Of a DNA stretch of 64,000 nucleotides, positions 39,071 through 53,300 are shown in pieces. The notes below the pieces were generated by a model. That model was not told where the DNA came from, did no database searches, and was given only the letters and a program-made list of their open reading frames with translations. Every line of letters starts with the position of its first letter. The stretch's first letter is position 1. The position numbers were made by a program, and so were the translations under genes. This stretch comes from Colius striatus (Eukaryota > Chordata > Aves > Coliiformes > Coliidae): NCBI RefSeq assembly GCF_028858725.1, contig NC_084759.1:90020889-90084888 (forward strand). The letters run 5' to 3'.

Positions 39071-39992
39071 CCACGGAGGCGGCGGCCGCGGGTTCCGGCG
39101 GCCGCTCCGCCCCTCCGGGCGGACGAAAGGAGAAACGCGGGCGGCCGGCGCTACTGGCTGTTCCACACACCGTGCCGCCTTCTCCCCTGCAGCGCCCCGC
39201 CCCCGAGCCAGGAGCGCAGGCTTGGGAGGATGAACTGAGAACGGAGCGCTGCGAGTAGCTCGCGGAAGGCGAGAAGAGGCAGCACCGAGGCGGCGCCCCG
39301 GGCGACTCTGGGCCCCTCCCGCCCGAGAACCGCAGGCGGCGCTCGCCTGCTGTAACTACGTACGAGCTCTCCGCTAACTTTATAAAGTTGTTTTGTTATG
39401 ATTTTTTTTTTTGCTGTTGTTAAAGTAGCTTTGAAATAGATGAATAGCTAAACTAGAAGAAACAATCACTCCTTCAAAACAAAAGGAAAACAAAGTAAGC
39501 CCGGGCAGCAGAGAAGTCAATTTCTTCTTAAAACATGTATATTTAGAACTGTAACGCTTACAATTTCATTAAACAATCTTAGTACAATGTGTTTAATCTA
39601 ACAGTATATTACAGAACAATGTGAAAAATGGTTTAATAGCTAACCATGAAAATGGAATTGTTATACCTGCAGTGTAAAAGTCACTAAACTTGTTACTTTT
39701 TCCAGTCCCAAGAATCCCAGCAATCATTTGCACTAAATGATGCTTTGGGTTTTATCCAGAATAAAATGGCATGATTTCCACAGAGAAAGGGCATTCCTTC
39801 ACAGAAAGAATATGCATAACAAGAACAGCTTCAGCTAGCAGGTCTACTTTATACATCTATTTAGACTTTTTTGTTTTAAATAAAAAATAACTTTTTTTTT
39901 AAGGAGACAAAAGAAAAAAAGAGTTTAGACCAGTGTAGGGTGTCTATTCATTTCTCAATTTAACTGTGATCCTTTTTGGAAAGAGTTTGGAG

Positions 39993-39998
39993 TTTATT
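39993..39998 (-). terminator. TRAPPC10: Possible distal TRAPPC10 polyadenylation signal (AATAAA)
   Basis: AATAAA (context CAATAAACTCC) about 1.4 kb after the TRAPPC10 stop and about 0.6 kb before the PWP2 CpG island. If used, the TRAPPC10 transcript ends very near the PWP2 promoter. Confidence 0.4.
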
Positions 39999-40620
39999 GT
40001 GTTTTCCCCTTTATAATTTATCATAACCTGAGTTTAGAAAAAAAAAACCAAAACAAACAACAAAACAACAATGAACTTGTCTAACCAGCAATTCTTCACA
40101 TTAGGTTTACTGCCAAGTATTTGATATGAGACAGTTTCCCTCTGTGGAGTCTATTGACAACGCACCATTATAGACCTGCAAGTAGAAAAGGTCATTCTCA
40201 CATTAAATGCACAAGTTTCAATATCAGAAGCAGGACATCAGAAGGAGTTGTAATTTTTCCAGTCACAGGTGGATTTGCAACATTCACAAAAATTACACTT
40301 TTTTTTTTACATTTTTTTGTATTTACATTTCAGATATAAATAATGAAATTATTTAAGTTACATGTTTTAGCTTTGCTTCACAATTATTCTACATCTGCAA
40401 GCTTTCCTATGTCAAACCAACCTCTTTCTTCCATCACGAATACGAAAGTCTGGCCTCTAATCAGTAATAATTACACTAAGCCTTTATGATGAAAGGTTGA
40501 CTGTTCAAGTATCACGTCATACTGAATATTTTGCCCCAATTTTTAAACTGGGGCAGCAAACCAAGCCACTTAGAAATGGTAATAAAAGAAATTAATCTGG
40601 GAACTCAATGAGCCAAATAA

Positions 40621-40626
40621 TTTATT
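40621..40626 (-). terminator. TRAPPC10: Possible proximal TRAPPC10 polyadenylation signal (AATAAA)
   Basis: AATAAA on the minus strand about 760 nt after the TRAPPC10 stop, in AT-rich non-repetitive sequence. A second candidate is at 39993-39998. Confidence 0.4.
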
Positions 40627-41385
40627 ATTAAATTCTATCAATATCTTTCTTTGGTAAGAACTATGCAAGAGGATGACCCAACCCCCACCCCCAAAAAAAT
40701 CATATAATACGTGACATCACAGTGTCTACTCTGTGAAGGAGAAAGCCTCAAAAAATTAAGGAACTTTGTTCAGTTTAGATTGTTTATAGCAGTAGCTCTT
40801 CCATGCATCTAAGTACTGAAATGATGGAAGTTTAATATAAAATTGCAATGGCAGGAATTAACAATGATCAAACAAACAAACAAAAACAGAGAAGCAACTG
40901 TTACACCAGTGAATGTGCTGTTGTAAGGTGTGTCGTGTTTCTGGCACGTGTGTGGAAAAACCTGGAAACCATTACATAAAAAAAAACTCCCAAGACTTGG
41001 ATAATTATATCATCCAATTCTAAAACGTGTAGGAAGCATGAAAGAAACCTCTCAGCTGCCAGACAAAACAAAGAAGTGGTCCAAATATTCGCGTTTTTTG
41101 TTTTCGTTGCCCTGTGCCATGATGCAGGATGTGACTGAAGGGAGAAAACCCAATTGCTTACACAAAACATACGGAAGTGGCAATATAAACTAGCTGACAC
41201 AAGCTTCACTGTACATTTAAATTGATACAATTGTCTGGTGCTTCCATGGCCAGTACATGTTGAGTGCCATAGGTCTCCTTAGAGTTAGAATGTTACAACA
41301 AAGACTAATCAGGTCATAATCCTTTAAAGTGCTTTCAGATCCAGTTTCTATCGGGTTTTGTTTTCCTTGTTTTCATACTGAGTTG

Positions 41386-44300
41386 TCATGTGATATTGAC
41401 TTCCAGAACATGGTCGTCCTTGCTGGGAATGACAAGTATTTGCATACCAGTGCTGCAGTTGAAGACCTGACCCGATGAAAAGGATTGCAGCCGGGGCATT
41501 GGTAACCCTTTGTGTTCCCCACTAGCTGTGGAATGCAAGCTACCTCTGCTCCTTATGCTGCTGCTGTCAGCTTGATCGTCCACATTCTTGTCCACAGATA
41601 GGTTATCGTTTTCAATCCAGCTATCTGTTTAAAACAAAAACCCACAGTTTCATTCTATGGAGTGATTTGACAACTTCAAAATTATTTCAGAGCTCCGATG
41701 CACGCTCAACTTACCACATGTTAACAGTAACTGATCATCTCTGCTGAAGTAACAGTTTGTGCACATTTTTGGCCAGCAGCAGACGTAATTATATTGGTTT
41801 CTAAGGAAAATTTAAGTAGCACTACCTCACATTTGTCACAGGCTAGAAGGGTGTATACGCTGGCAATTCCTGCAGCTCTGCTGATGAACGGTATATTGCC
41901 TGCACAACTGAATTCTCCCTACAGTGCTGGGACTACTCAGCAGTACAGGTAAATGCTCCAAGTGACTGTGGTAATTTAAACATGTCACCTAATCTGGATT
42001 ATAAAACACATATTTTCAGCAGTTCTTTTGATTTCATACTTAACCCTTTCAAAAACTGGGAAAAAAATATCAAAGCTTATGAAGACTGTGGAATTTACAG
42101 TAGGTGTGGAATTTACAGACAACGAACCAGCAAGATTAGACAGTTACCAAATAGTTCTCAGTTATAAATGCAGTGACAAGTAATAATAAGTGACAACAAC
42201 ATTTAAAGAAAATATGAGGAAATAATGCATTTATCATTCCTCCTCACAGATTAGGGCTACAGCCTGAATTAAAAATTCCCCTTAGAGCAACATTTTCTAA
42301 GTTTCAAACCAGAACTGTGAGTGAAGCCAAGGATCAAAAGACTTTTGAGTTCTCGGGTCAATACACTTGTCTTGCTTTTCTCTTTACATAAGAACACAGG
42401 AGAAGCAGAATCATTTCTGTAATTAGCCATGTAGTCAAGATAGCTTTACCAGCATCAAGTTGCATGGAGTGAGCAGAATGGTGAGGGAGGTATTTAAACA
42501 ATTTGACATCAGGAAAAGGTAGATATCCAGCAAACAACGGCATCACTTCCATGTGGACTTTGTGAGTTGCTTGAGCTGCTACAGGCATAGATATCACTCC
42601 AGAACTTTTTCCACAGACTGCCCAGTTACTGCTGTTGTCAACAACTGCAATAAAGAGTAAACGCTATAAAGGCCTTTACTGAAAAATTAAGAACCCTCGG
42701 TATGGATTTATAACACTTAAAATCGGCATTTTAGCAACATCTAAAAGCCCACCAGCTTCTATGTGTGAAGAGCTGTGTAAGGTAAGAAAACAGCCCTACA
42801 AAAAAGAGACCATAGTTGGGCCTCAAGCAAGTATCCACCCACTTTGAATAGCATTTATATTCCACTTGAAGATAAATTAATGAATAAAAAAATTAAACAG
42901 TCTGAGAGAATGAAAAACTACTTTACTAAGCAGCCACACTCACAACACAAGAATACATGCCATAGAAAATCTGGCAGATGTCATTGTCAAGGAAAACTAC
43001 TGGGGAATTTTGTCAGTATGCTCAAGAAAAATATTCTTACCTTCATACATAAGTTTTGTTGTGCAACATCCATCTGATTCTGTTAATGCTTCATCTCTGT
43101 CAACCTCTGAGAGGTCAACAAGTCGGGTGATTGAGACTTCCAAGGAGCAGAGTGAGCCTGTTTTACAATACTCTGCCCCCAACGGTGGGAAAATTTCAGT
43201 TTTCACATGATACAGTGTCTGTCAGGAAGAAAAGAGTGCTGTTATTGAGATTTATCAGTGTTGTCGTTTTTAAATTGGACAACTGATACAGTAAGAATTT
43301 AACTTCACATTTAACATCCATAAAATCTTTTCAGTGCAAGATTCAGTAAGTAATAATCACTTTCTTATCTTGCTCGGTTTGAGAAAATAATCAAACCAAA
43401 TCTGATTCAATCTATTTCTGATACTAGCAGTGAGCATATAATTTTTTTCTCACCTTCTGTGGTTTCATTTAGCCTTTCAGTGCTCTTAAATGGATATCAA
43501 TCTTCATACCATCTAAACAATTTTTTACTAGTTGCTTGGCTCCCTGCTTTCCAGACACATCACTTGAATTTGGTGTTAATACATGAGAACTACTTCATCA
43601 CTGTTACCACTGTGGTCCCCAGAATAATGGTGCTCACATTATCAGAAAGCTAAATTTTAATTACTACAAAATTAAATTTCTACCAAAAAAACCCGTTGCT
43701 TAACTCAGTTCTCTTTAAGAACTCCAGAAAGATATAGATACAGGTACCAACAAATGCTAATTACACATCAGTAGGTAAATAAACACCTAAAATATTACTC
43801 AATGCTAGTTTGTAATAAGCAGGTAGAAAACATAGCAACACTGAAAACAGACAAAAGGATTTCAACAAATGAGAGTCTTCTCACGTTGCTACTTTTTAGC
43901 AAAGCATCAAGCAGGGTAACACAAGACCAAATTTAGGGATGAGATTAAATAACATTGATAAAATTCCTTTTATAGGAAGTTATATATATCCCACAAGATT
44001 CCTAGCTGATCAAAGGAATAAAAAGTTTGTGCATAAAGGGAAAGAAAAATCACTTAAGATAATGGCCTAGAAAACCCTAAATATTTCATCAGAGGAGCTC
44101 ATCTCAAGCACTACAAAAACCAACTCAAATGCTTTCAATAGCAAAGACTTTTTTTCAATTTGTTTTGGAGAGCGTATTCTTGAGCCAGCGGGGAAAAAGC
44201 AGCTCAGTAATCTAAGGACAATCTCCATGACACAAGTCCAGGAAGATGAAAACACAGAGAACAAAAATGAAACAAGATCAAGGACACTTGTGCAAGTGTT

Positions 44301-47300
44301 ATGGTTCCCCCCTATCCTGGTCCAGGGGAACGTATATGATTCCACCATATCACAGAATCTCAAGAGTTGGAAGGGACCTTTAGAGATCATCTAGTCCAAC
44401 TCCATCATTTCAAGTTTCTGTCCTATTGTTCAACAAACCGGCTTTCCAGTGATTCTAAGCAGGCATCAATCTCATTATCATAACCAGAAGTTTTCTATAA
44501 GGAAACTACTTTCAGTTAACATATTCTATACTTGGAAGAGTACTTACAAAAAAATTTTCCACTTGGAATTCGTAAGTAAACGGCTTCAAGGTAAAAGACT
44601 GTTCTTCAGAGGTAGCTGGACAAAAGCTGACTGAAAACAGGCACTGCAAGGAGAGAGGAAGCTCTTTCGTCCACTTCAATTCCCACACGAAGAATATTGA
44701 TTGCTTACTGTATATGACCTGAAAGAGAACATTTATAGTATTAGCTCCTTCCCTCTCCTGAGAAAGAATTCGAAATGTACATATATATGTTTTTCTGTCT
44801 GGCATGAATATAGTTTACTAAAAATAATTATTATCTGTTTATTGTTAAATCAATCTCTACCTGAATTTTTTCCTAAATCCTAATGACAAGCTGCAGCTGT
44901 TAGATGAGTAAATTAAATGTTAACAGTGATATTAGCAGCCTTTGTTATTCAAGCAGGTATGTAGTGTTTCACATGAAGCAAATGGGCAAGTATGAAAAGT
45001 TACTGAATATTTTTTGCAAAATTTACAATCTAGTCTGGGATATACAGGTCTAAATGCCTTCTAAAGCATCTTTTAAGAATCAGTTACCCAGAAGACTATA
45101 AAGGTGTGACCTGACATTAGCTCTCAGCCTTATTTACTACAGAATCACAGAATCACAGAATGGTAGACGTTGGAAGGGACCTAAAAATCATCCAGTCCAA
45201 CCCCCTGCTAAAGCAGGTTCACCTCCATCAGGTCACAGAGGAACGTGTCCAGGCAGGTTTTGAAAACCTCCAGAGAAGGAGACTTCATACTCTCCCTGAG
45301 CAGCCTGTGCCAGGGCTCCCTCACCCCCACAGTGAAATAGTCTCTCCTTAAGTGAAACTTTCTGTGTTCCAGCTTTTGTCCCTTACCCCTTGTCCTACCA
45401 CTGGACACTACAGAAAAAAGTGCCTCCCCATCCTCCTGACAAGTACCTTTCAAATACTTGTAGTATTTAAAAGGTCCTCCCTCAATCTCCTCTTCTCCAG
45501 CAGCTCCAGTTCCCATAGCCTTTCCTCATAAGATGTTCTAGTACCCTGATCATCTTGGTGACCCCGTGCTGGTCTCTCTCTAGCACTTCCCTGTCCCTCT
45601 TGAGCTGAGGAGCCCAGAACTGGACACAGGACTGCAGATGAGGCCTCATCAGGGCAGAGTAGAAGGGCAGAAGAACCTCCCTTGACCTGCTGGCCACACT
45701 CTTCTTGATGCATCCCAGGATGCCATTGGCCTTCTTGGCCATGAGGGCACATTGCTGGCTCATATTTAGTTTATTATTAATCAGGACTCCCAGGTCTCTC
45801 TCTGCAGAGCTGCTCTGCAGCAGTTCAACCCCCAGCCTGTACTGGTGCATGGGGTTGTTCCTTCACAGATGCAGGACTCGGCACTTGTCCTTGTTGAACC
45901 TCATGAGATTCCCCTCTGCCCAACTCTCAAGCCGGTCAAGATCCCACTGAATGGCAGCACAGCCTTCTGGGGAATCAGACAGTCCTCCCAGTTTGGTGTC
46001 ATCAGCCAACCTGCTGAGGGTACTCTCTGTCCCCTCATCCGGGTCATTGATGAAGATGTTGAACAAGACTGGCCCCAGAATTGATCCCTGAGGAACTCCA
46101 CTGGCCACAGGCCTCCAACTCGACTCTGTGCCATTGATCACCACCCTCTGGGCTCTGTCATTCAGCCAGCTCTTGATCCACCTCACTGTCCACTCATCCA
46201 AGCCACACTGCCTGAGCTTTCTGATGAGGATGTTATGGAGATGGTGTCAAAACCCTTGCTCAAGTCAAGGCAGATGACTGCTCTCCCCTCATCTAGCCAG
46301 CCGGTTATGCCCTTGAAGGCTATCAGGTTGGTCAAGTAGAATTTCACCTTGGTGAATCCATCCTGAGTCCCCCGGATAACATCTTTTCCTTCATGTATTT
46401 AGTAACAACATTCAGGCTGAGTTGTTCCATCACCTTTCCAGGGATGGAGGTGAGGCTGACCACCCTGTAGTTTCCTGGGTCATCCTTCCTGCCCTTTTTG
46501 AATACTGGAGTGACACTGGCCTTTCTCCAGTCCTCAGGCACCTCACTAGTCCTCCAGGATAATTAAAAAATGATAGAGATTGGCTTAGCAATAACATCAG
46601 CAGCTCCTTGAGCACTCATTGGTGCATACCATCAGGTCCCATAGATTTGTGTGTGTCCAGCTTGCCCAAGAGGTCACTAACCTCATCCTCATCCACCAAG
46701 TGAACATCTTCTATTCTCCAGACTATTCTACTGTCCTCCGGGGACTGAGCTTCCCAAGGGCCAGTCTTGGCAGTAAAGTTTGAGGCAAAGAAGGCATTCA
46801 GTAGTTCTGCCTTCTCTGCATCCTCTATCACCAGGGAATCGTCCTTGTTTGTCAGTGGGTTCACAGTCCCCATAATCTTCCTTTTGCTGCTAATGTATTT
46901 GAAAAAGCCCTTCTTGTTTTCCTTTACTTCTTTTGCTAGGTTCAATTCCAAAAGGGCTTTGGCCTTCTTGGTTTTGTCCCTGCATATTCTGGCAATGTTC
47001 CCATAATCTTCCCAGGCAACCAGAGCCTTTTTCCACCTTACATAGATTTCTTTCTTCTCCTTTTAGACCTCTTGCTTCTTTTTCCTGATTTTCTATTTAT
47101 GGGGACACACTGACCTTGGGCTTGGAGGAAGTGGTGCTTGAAGACCAACCAGCTTTCTCAGGCATTACTACCATCTAGAATTCTATCCTATGAGATTCTT
47201 CCAAGTAGGTCTTTGAAGAAGTCAAAGGAAGCTTGTCTGAAGTCCAGGGTCACAATCCTGTTTGGTGTCCTGCTTCTTCCACACAGGATCTTGAACTCTA

Positions 47301-50300
47301 CCATCTCATGGTCACTGCAGCCAAGGTTCCCTCCAACCTTCACATCCTCAACCAGACATTCTTTATTTGTCAGCACAAGATCCACCAGCATGTCTTTCCT
47401 ATTTGGTTCCTTAAGAACTTGTGACAGGAAGTTGTCATCAACATTCTGTAGGAACTGGACTGTGTGTGCTTGGCTGAGTGGCTTGCCAGCAAATATCAAG
47501 GTGGTTGAAGTCCCCCATGAGGACCAGGACTACCATCATGAGGCAGCTCTCAGCTGTTTGTCAAAGGCCTCATCCACTTCCTATTCCTGATCAGGTGGCC
47601 TGTAGTAAATTCCCACAATAGTATCACCTCCACTACCCTGCCCCTTAATTTTTACTCACAAACATTCACTCTGCCCCTCATCCCCACCCAGGCAATGCTC
47701 AATGCACTCTAATTGCTCTCTCACATAGAGAGTAACTACACCTCCTTGCCTCGTTTGCCTTTCTTTCCTAAGTAACACATAGCCATTCATGGTTGTGCTC
47801 CAGTCATGGGAGCTGTCCCACTACATCTCCATAATCTATGTTCAGAGATGTTAATTTTATTAAAAGGAATTTTCATGTAGCTGCCCTGATTACAAGCTCA
47901 TAAACCAACAAGAGAATCTTTACCTGTTGAGATTCAAGGTTCAGAGGTACCAGCTGCAAATCTGTACAGTCAGCATAATTTTTTAGGCTGTTGTCTGAAA
48001 GCTGAAAACAGAGTTCTGACAAATTCTGTACACAGACTTGCACATACTTCCTGAAAAACACAACACAGTTTGTTCAATGAAATTTGAACAGTTACAATGA
48101 AAGAGTACAGGTCCATAACATTATTTTCAAAGTGCATAGCCCAAGGAAAACAGAATGACGGGCATATTTGTCTCTTTCAATCTTTTCTCAATACTTAGGA
48201 GTCTATAGAAACAAGGCTGTAAAACATCCTCTTTCATATTAAATGAAAACAAATGACTATACAGAAATAGGCTAGCTTGGTTTATCTTGTGGCCTTATTT
48301 CCAAAGGAGCTGAAACCACAAATTTATTTTATTATTATGAAAGAATGCTAGAGGAAATGCCCAAACAAAAAAAACTATTATACACATTACTTATGAAACT
48401 CCATATCTTGTAAGAAGAAACAAACAATAAATACTTAATGAGTACATTACCGTTTGCCAGCTGACAATAAGGAATGTTTGGCGTTAAAAGGTATGCAGAA
48501 TGTTAATGCAATAATAGTGGAGTAAATCGACCAAGGACAATCAATGGTTACCTAAAAGAAAAGGGGAACAAAGTTCTTAGTTGTTAATAGTCCTTGGTAT
48601 AATGATTTTGCTTTTGTTCTCATTTCTAAGCAAAACTTTTCTCAGCAAGTATCTCCATCTAATGCATCCAGATGGGGAAGAAGAAGAAAAAAAAAAAGGT
48701 TAAAAAAATCAGCATGTCAAAACCTAATCTGATAAAATACCAGGTTTTTGTCTTCCTGTGAGCAGGGTATGAAATATGAAAGAAGCTTTTCCTGTGCAAA
48801 CTAACATATCCTGTTCTGAACACTAGAAGCATCTAAGGAACAGAAGAAAGAAAAAAGGCCACTAATAATACCAATAGCATCTTAATAATCTGGTAAAAAG
48901 TCAATATAAAATAAATTGGTGGAAGATCTATTTCTGAAATAGCTTTCTAACACTTCAATATATTAAATATAAGCTCATTTTTTTAAAATATGGTTAAAGT
49001 ATATTTGTTTGAACTTGAAACAGCACACTTAACTGAAGAATTATTCTTCAAGAAAATAAAGCCATTCTTTCAACTGAAAAGCATATAAATGTAACAACAT
49101 ACTTTTAAATGCAGAGGAAAAAAAATCTTTTGTTGTGTCACATATTAGCAATGCTAGTCTACAGCTATTCCTTTTTACCTACTCTTCACGTACAGGGATA
49201 CATGGAAGCAAACTTGGTCAATTTTAACAAGAAGTAACACCGTGAAAGGTGGTGGTTTTAAGATCATATTCTTCTCAGCTGAAGAGCTTCTTTCCAAACT
49301 ACTTATTTTGCTCACCCTTCATAATGAAGGGTTACCTCCAACTAAATAAAGTGACAGCTTGAGACTCTACAGTGTTAAATACCTCAACACAGCATGCAGA
49401 TTCTTTGCAAGTGGAAGAAAAATCTTTTTCATGAGACAGAAAGGAGACTTTCAAGACCATCATGCCACCTTTTAGAAAGACACAAGCATCCTTCATCTTA
49501 TATCAACTGCCAGTATTAAAATATTAAAATTCCGATTACTAGCCAGAGGAAAAGCTGGCAATAGAACAAACATAGTGTCTATTTCTGCTTATGTTTTCTT
49601 TAAAATTATAACATTTGCTAAGATTTTTGCACGTACATCTTTATTTTAACAGAAAATTAGTTCATTGAAAGCAGGTTCCCGTCTCCCTCCATCACTACCA
49701 CTCCTATTTCGTGCAGTGTATGCCTCTGAGAACAAATAGCTTTCATAATAAAAATGTTAAACTACATCTTACTTTTTGGTCAACGGTAGCCATGCAGTTT
49801 TCCTGTTTCTGCTTATCTTTATTTTTTCTGTGAACTTCTTTATTTGTAGTATTTTCTTTCTCCACTGTAGATTCTGTTGCTGATGGCAAATACATGACTT
49901 CTAGTTCAAATTCAATCACATGATATGCAGGAGCTATTGGCATACTGATGCTTGTGATCTTTTCAGAAGACTGAATCCTTAACGATGATTCTGAGATCTT
50001 TTCTATAGTTATGTAGAACAGGGAAAAAAGTTGTTTTAAAGCACATTCATCCCTCCCCAGTTTTCATTTTAACCTGAAACTACATAATGAAATTAGTCTA
50101 AAAAGCTGTCAGAAAAATCAGTGATGCCATAAGGATTTCCTGGCAAGACCTCCTACACGTCTCCAAAACCAGCAACAAGAAACCATGTTATGTAACTCCA
50201 TGGTAACCTCTTCAAATGAGCTATAATCTGCACATCTTAAATATCACTGCTGTTCACAACTTCCCAATAGTAACACTCTACCCTTTTAAAACTGCAAAAG

Positions 50301-53300
50301 GTAACCACCACAGGGAGCTGTCGCTCTTCAGCTTGGAGGAGACTGAGGGGTGACCTCATTAATGTTTACAAATATGTAAAGGGTGGGTGCCAGGAGGATG
50401 GAGCCAGGCTGTTCTCAGTGATGTCCAATGATAGGACAAGGGGCAATGGGTACAAGCTGGAACATAAGAGGTTCCAAAGAAACATGAGGAAAAATTTCTT
50501 CAGAGTGAGGGTGAGGGAACACTGGCACAGGCTGCCCAGGTGGATTGTGGAGTCTCCTTCTCTGGGGACATTCAAAACCCACCTGGACAAGTTCCTGTGT
50601 GACCTACTGTAGGTGGTCCTGCTCTGGCAGGGGGGCTGGACTAGATGACCTTTCAAGGTCTCTTTCAACCTTTAAGGTTCTGTGATTCTGTGATTTTTCC
50701 AATGTTCAAGAAAACTAGAGGACAAGTGAACAGCAAGCTTTAAACTACCTAAAGAGCTACTTTAGTCCACCACGTAACACCTATTCAGGTCTTTACAACA
50801 TCCTGCACCTCCTTAGTCTCATAATTTCACTTCAAGCAAACTTACAACTTGAACATCAGTACTCTTTGTCACTGTTCACCATTTATCTTTGAAATATTAT
50901 ACATGGAGTGCTTCTGTATGGTCCATTTTAATTTAATTTCCTAAAATCTGTTAAGATTGTTCTTCCCTTTTATGTCAAAGTTGATTGCATTTGAGCAACC
51001 GAAGAGACTTTAAAAGTACTCATGCTTGGAAAAAAAAGAACTAGTATGTCATCTGTTTAAATGAAATACCAGCCAAAGGAAATGCTCCATTTACATAGAG
51101 CAGTGTCAGTGTTCTTAATACTGCACATACAGGTTTAGTTCAGGATGACTGAACTTTCAGCCATTTAAATATTATTAATTATTACTTCATTGCCTACCTC
51201 TGGTGTTGGAATAGATCATTGCCTTGCTCTCTGGATGGTACAGAATAGGCATGGAATCCGCGTTACTGAGCTGCAAAGCATCCCCGTTCTTCATGCTGTA
51301 GTGACCAGTAGTCACTGTGAATTTCACCCTTTGGGGAATGCCAGCCAAAAGGCTATCTGAAGAAGAAAGCAGAAATTGTTAGCAGATTCCAGTATGCAAC
51401 AGCAGACGGTTACAATGCACTGCTAGGGCTTGTTAGTAATATTCCCAGACAGTTTGTCAAGAATGTTAAGGTAGCTTAAAAGTTTGAGGAGTTGGTGTTA
51501 CGCAACACAGGAAACCTAGTTCAGACTCATTGGTGTGGAGAAACTGGTCATTTCAACTCAAGTGACCAAAGCTACTGTTTCTTGGATGGCTTAGATTATC
51601 TGGCTCCAATACTGTGTAGCTCTGGCAACATAATTGAGGGAAATACAATAATCCCCCCCAAAATTACTCAGTTTTTCGTTAAATTCTCCAGCTTGTATAC
51701 TGCTCTATATTTTTGCATCTATGATGCCAGTTTACATGCTGTATTTACATAATCAGGATAACAAGAATGCCAGTATGCACACAGACTCTAAATTATCTGA
51801 ATCGGAACCTTCAGTTCCATAGGTGTAGCTAATTTGACCAATGCTCAATATGCCTGTCCTTCCTTCGACACACACTGCAACTCCTGTAACTGGAATTATA
51901 GCAAAAAATTCATATTAACTCCTCAACTGTCTCAGTTAATAGTCTAAACACAAAACCACTATTAACTTCCATCTATAAACTTTAATAAGCACTACAATGA
52001 GTAATGCTCAGCTGTCCATTAAACCAATGGATGTATATTCAGTATTAAATTTTACCATATTTATATTATTACCTCCAGTAGAGAAGCCCAGTTCTATACA
52101 TATTTTCTCGTAAATACCAAAGAGACTGCAGTGTCACAGAACTAACCAGTAATTATCTCAGTTAAATACCAATTTAAATATTCACCTCTCAGTGCGGCAG
52201 CTCAAGTCATATCTGATATTTAACTGACACTACATGTTCAAATTCATGTTCAAAAGTGACATTAGAGGTTTCAGAACCAAGCACTGAAATTAAGTGTTGA
52301 AAACTACCCATCACTGACAAAGAATATTTGATAGATAATTTGAAATATGAGGATTTATTTTAGACTCGAAATTAAGAGCCAGGCAAAAAAAAAACACTCT
52401 AAGTAAAATTCAAGCCACAAAATGCTTTATCTAGTCCCACTAGAGTACAACAGAAATCATCAAAACAATTTCAGCATAGCAACAGTACCTACCAGTCATC
52501 GGTTCCACTTTTAGCTGGGGCTCCTGAGAATATACATCATACTGCACAATTGGATAAATATGAAGGAGGACAAACTGTACCTTCCCCAGTGAAGTGCACA
52601 GTTGCCTAAGCGTGTATGTCCCAGGTTCTTTGGCCTTTGAAGAAAACATTTGAAAAGATTTTTCAATTTAGGAAATACTTCTAGAACAAAACCTCTACTA
52701 AAGAACAGCCTATTTTAAGCTCATTTTTATCAGGTACTTTGCATTTGTAAATTTAGACCACAGAACTTATTCTCTGAGTAAGTGACAACGCTTTCAAATG
52801 AGCACCTTTTGCCCCGTTAAAATAGAAGCTCTAGAGTCCTGGCTGATGCAAGAAAAAAAACATCATAAAGTAACAAGTACCAACAATCACAATAATAAAT
52901 GTATTATGAATTGTTATTTTGGGGTGGTTTTTGTCTTGGTTGGTTCCCCCCACCAGTGACATATGTATTAAAATATATTTATTAAGCACTGAAATTATAT
53001 TTAGCAGTGTAGTGCTTATTTGGCTAACATTCATAAAATCCTATGACAGTTATACAAGGCACTGCTTTCAGAGCAAGCTATCAATTTCACACACTCCCCA
53101 CCTCTCACCCTGTGTGAACACCTAAAAAAAAGTAATACATACATATTTAATTTCAAACTCTTCCCTTATCCAGAATTACATTATCCAGGGTGCTTTTCAA
53201 TACCACTATAAAAGGCAAATCTGTAACACTTGCTACTATATTTATTCTAGATTCTATTAGCTACTACAGTAAAGGAATAGTAAATGCTTTCTTTTTCTAA

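Larger units (their letters stand above)
38380..39360 (-). promoter_or_regulatory. PWP2: CpG island and probable PWP2 promoter
   Basis: A dense CpG block covering PWP2 coding exons 1 and 2 and about 380 nt upstream of the ATG (38978). It is flanked on the right by AT-rich DNA of the TRAPPC10 3' flank. There is no TATA box. I saw no convincing gene starting on the plus strand, so evidence for a bidirectional promoter is lacking. Confidence 0.82.
39361..41385 (-). other. TRAPPC10: Probable TRAPPC10 3' UTR and short TRAPPC10-PWP2 spacer
   Basis: AT-rich sequence with no CR1 copy and no convincing reading frame. It lies between the TRAPPC10 stop (41386) and the PWP2 CpG island and contains two AATAAA candidates. 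Absence of repeats in 2 kb of an otherwise CR1-rich window fits a conserved 3' UTR. Confidence 0.6.

Noticed and set aside
38384-39258. Several overlapping frames in the PWP2 CpG island, including a 175-residue plus-strand frame
   Set aside because: Explained by GC richness; only PWP2 coding exons 1 and 2 fit a known protein and splice sites.
49773-50002. Lys-rich stretch in TRAPPC10 as an insertion or pseudogene sign
   Set aside because: The exon keeps phase and flanking conserved residues; a variable charged linker lies at the same place in human TRAPPC10.
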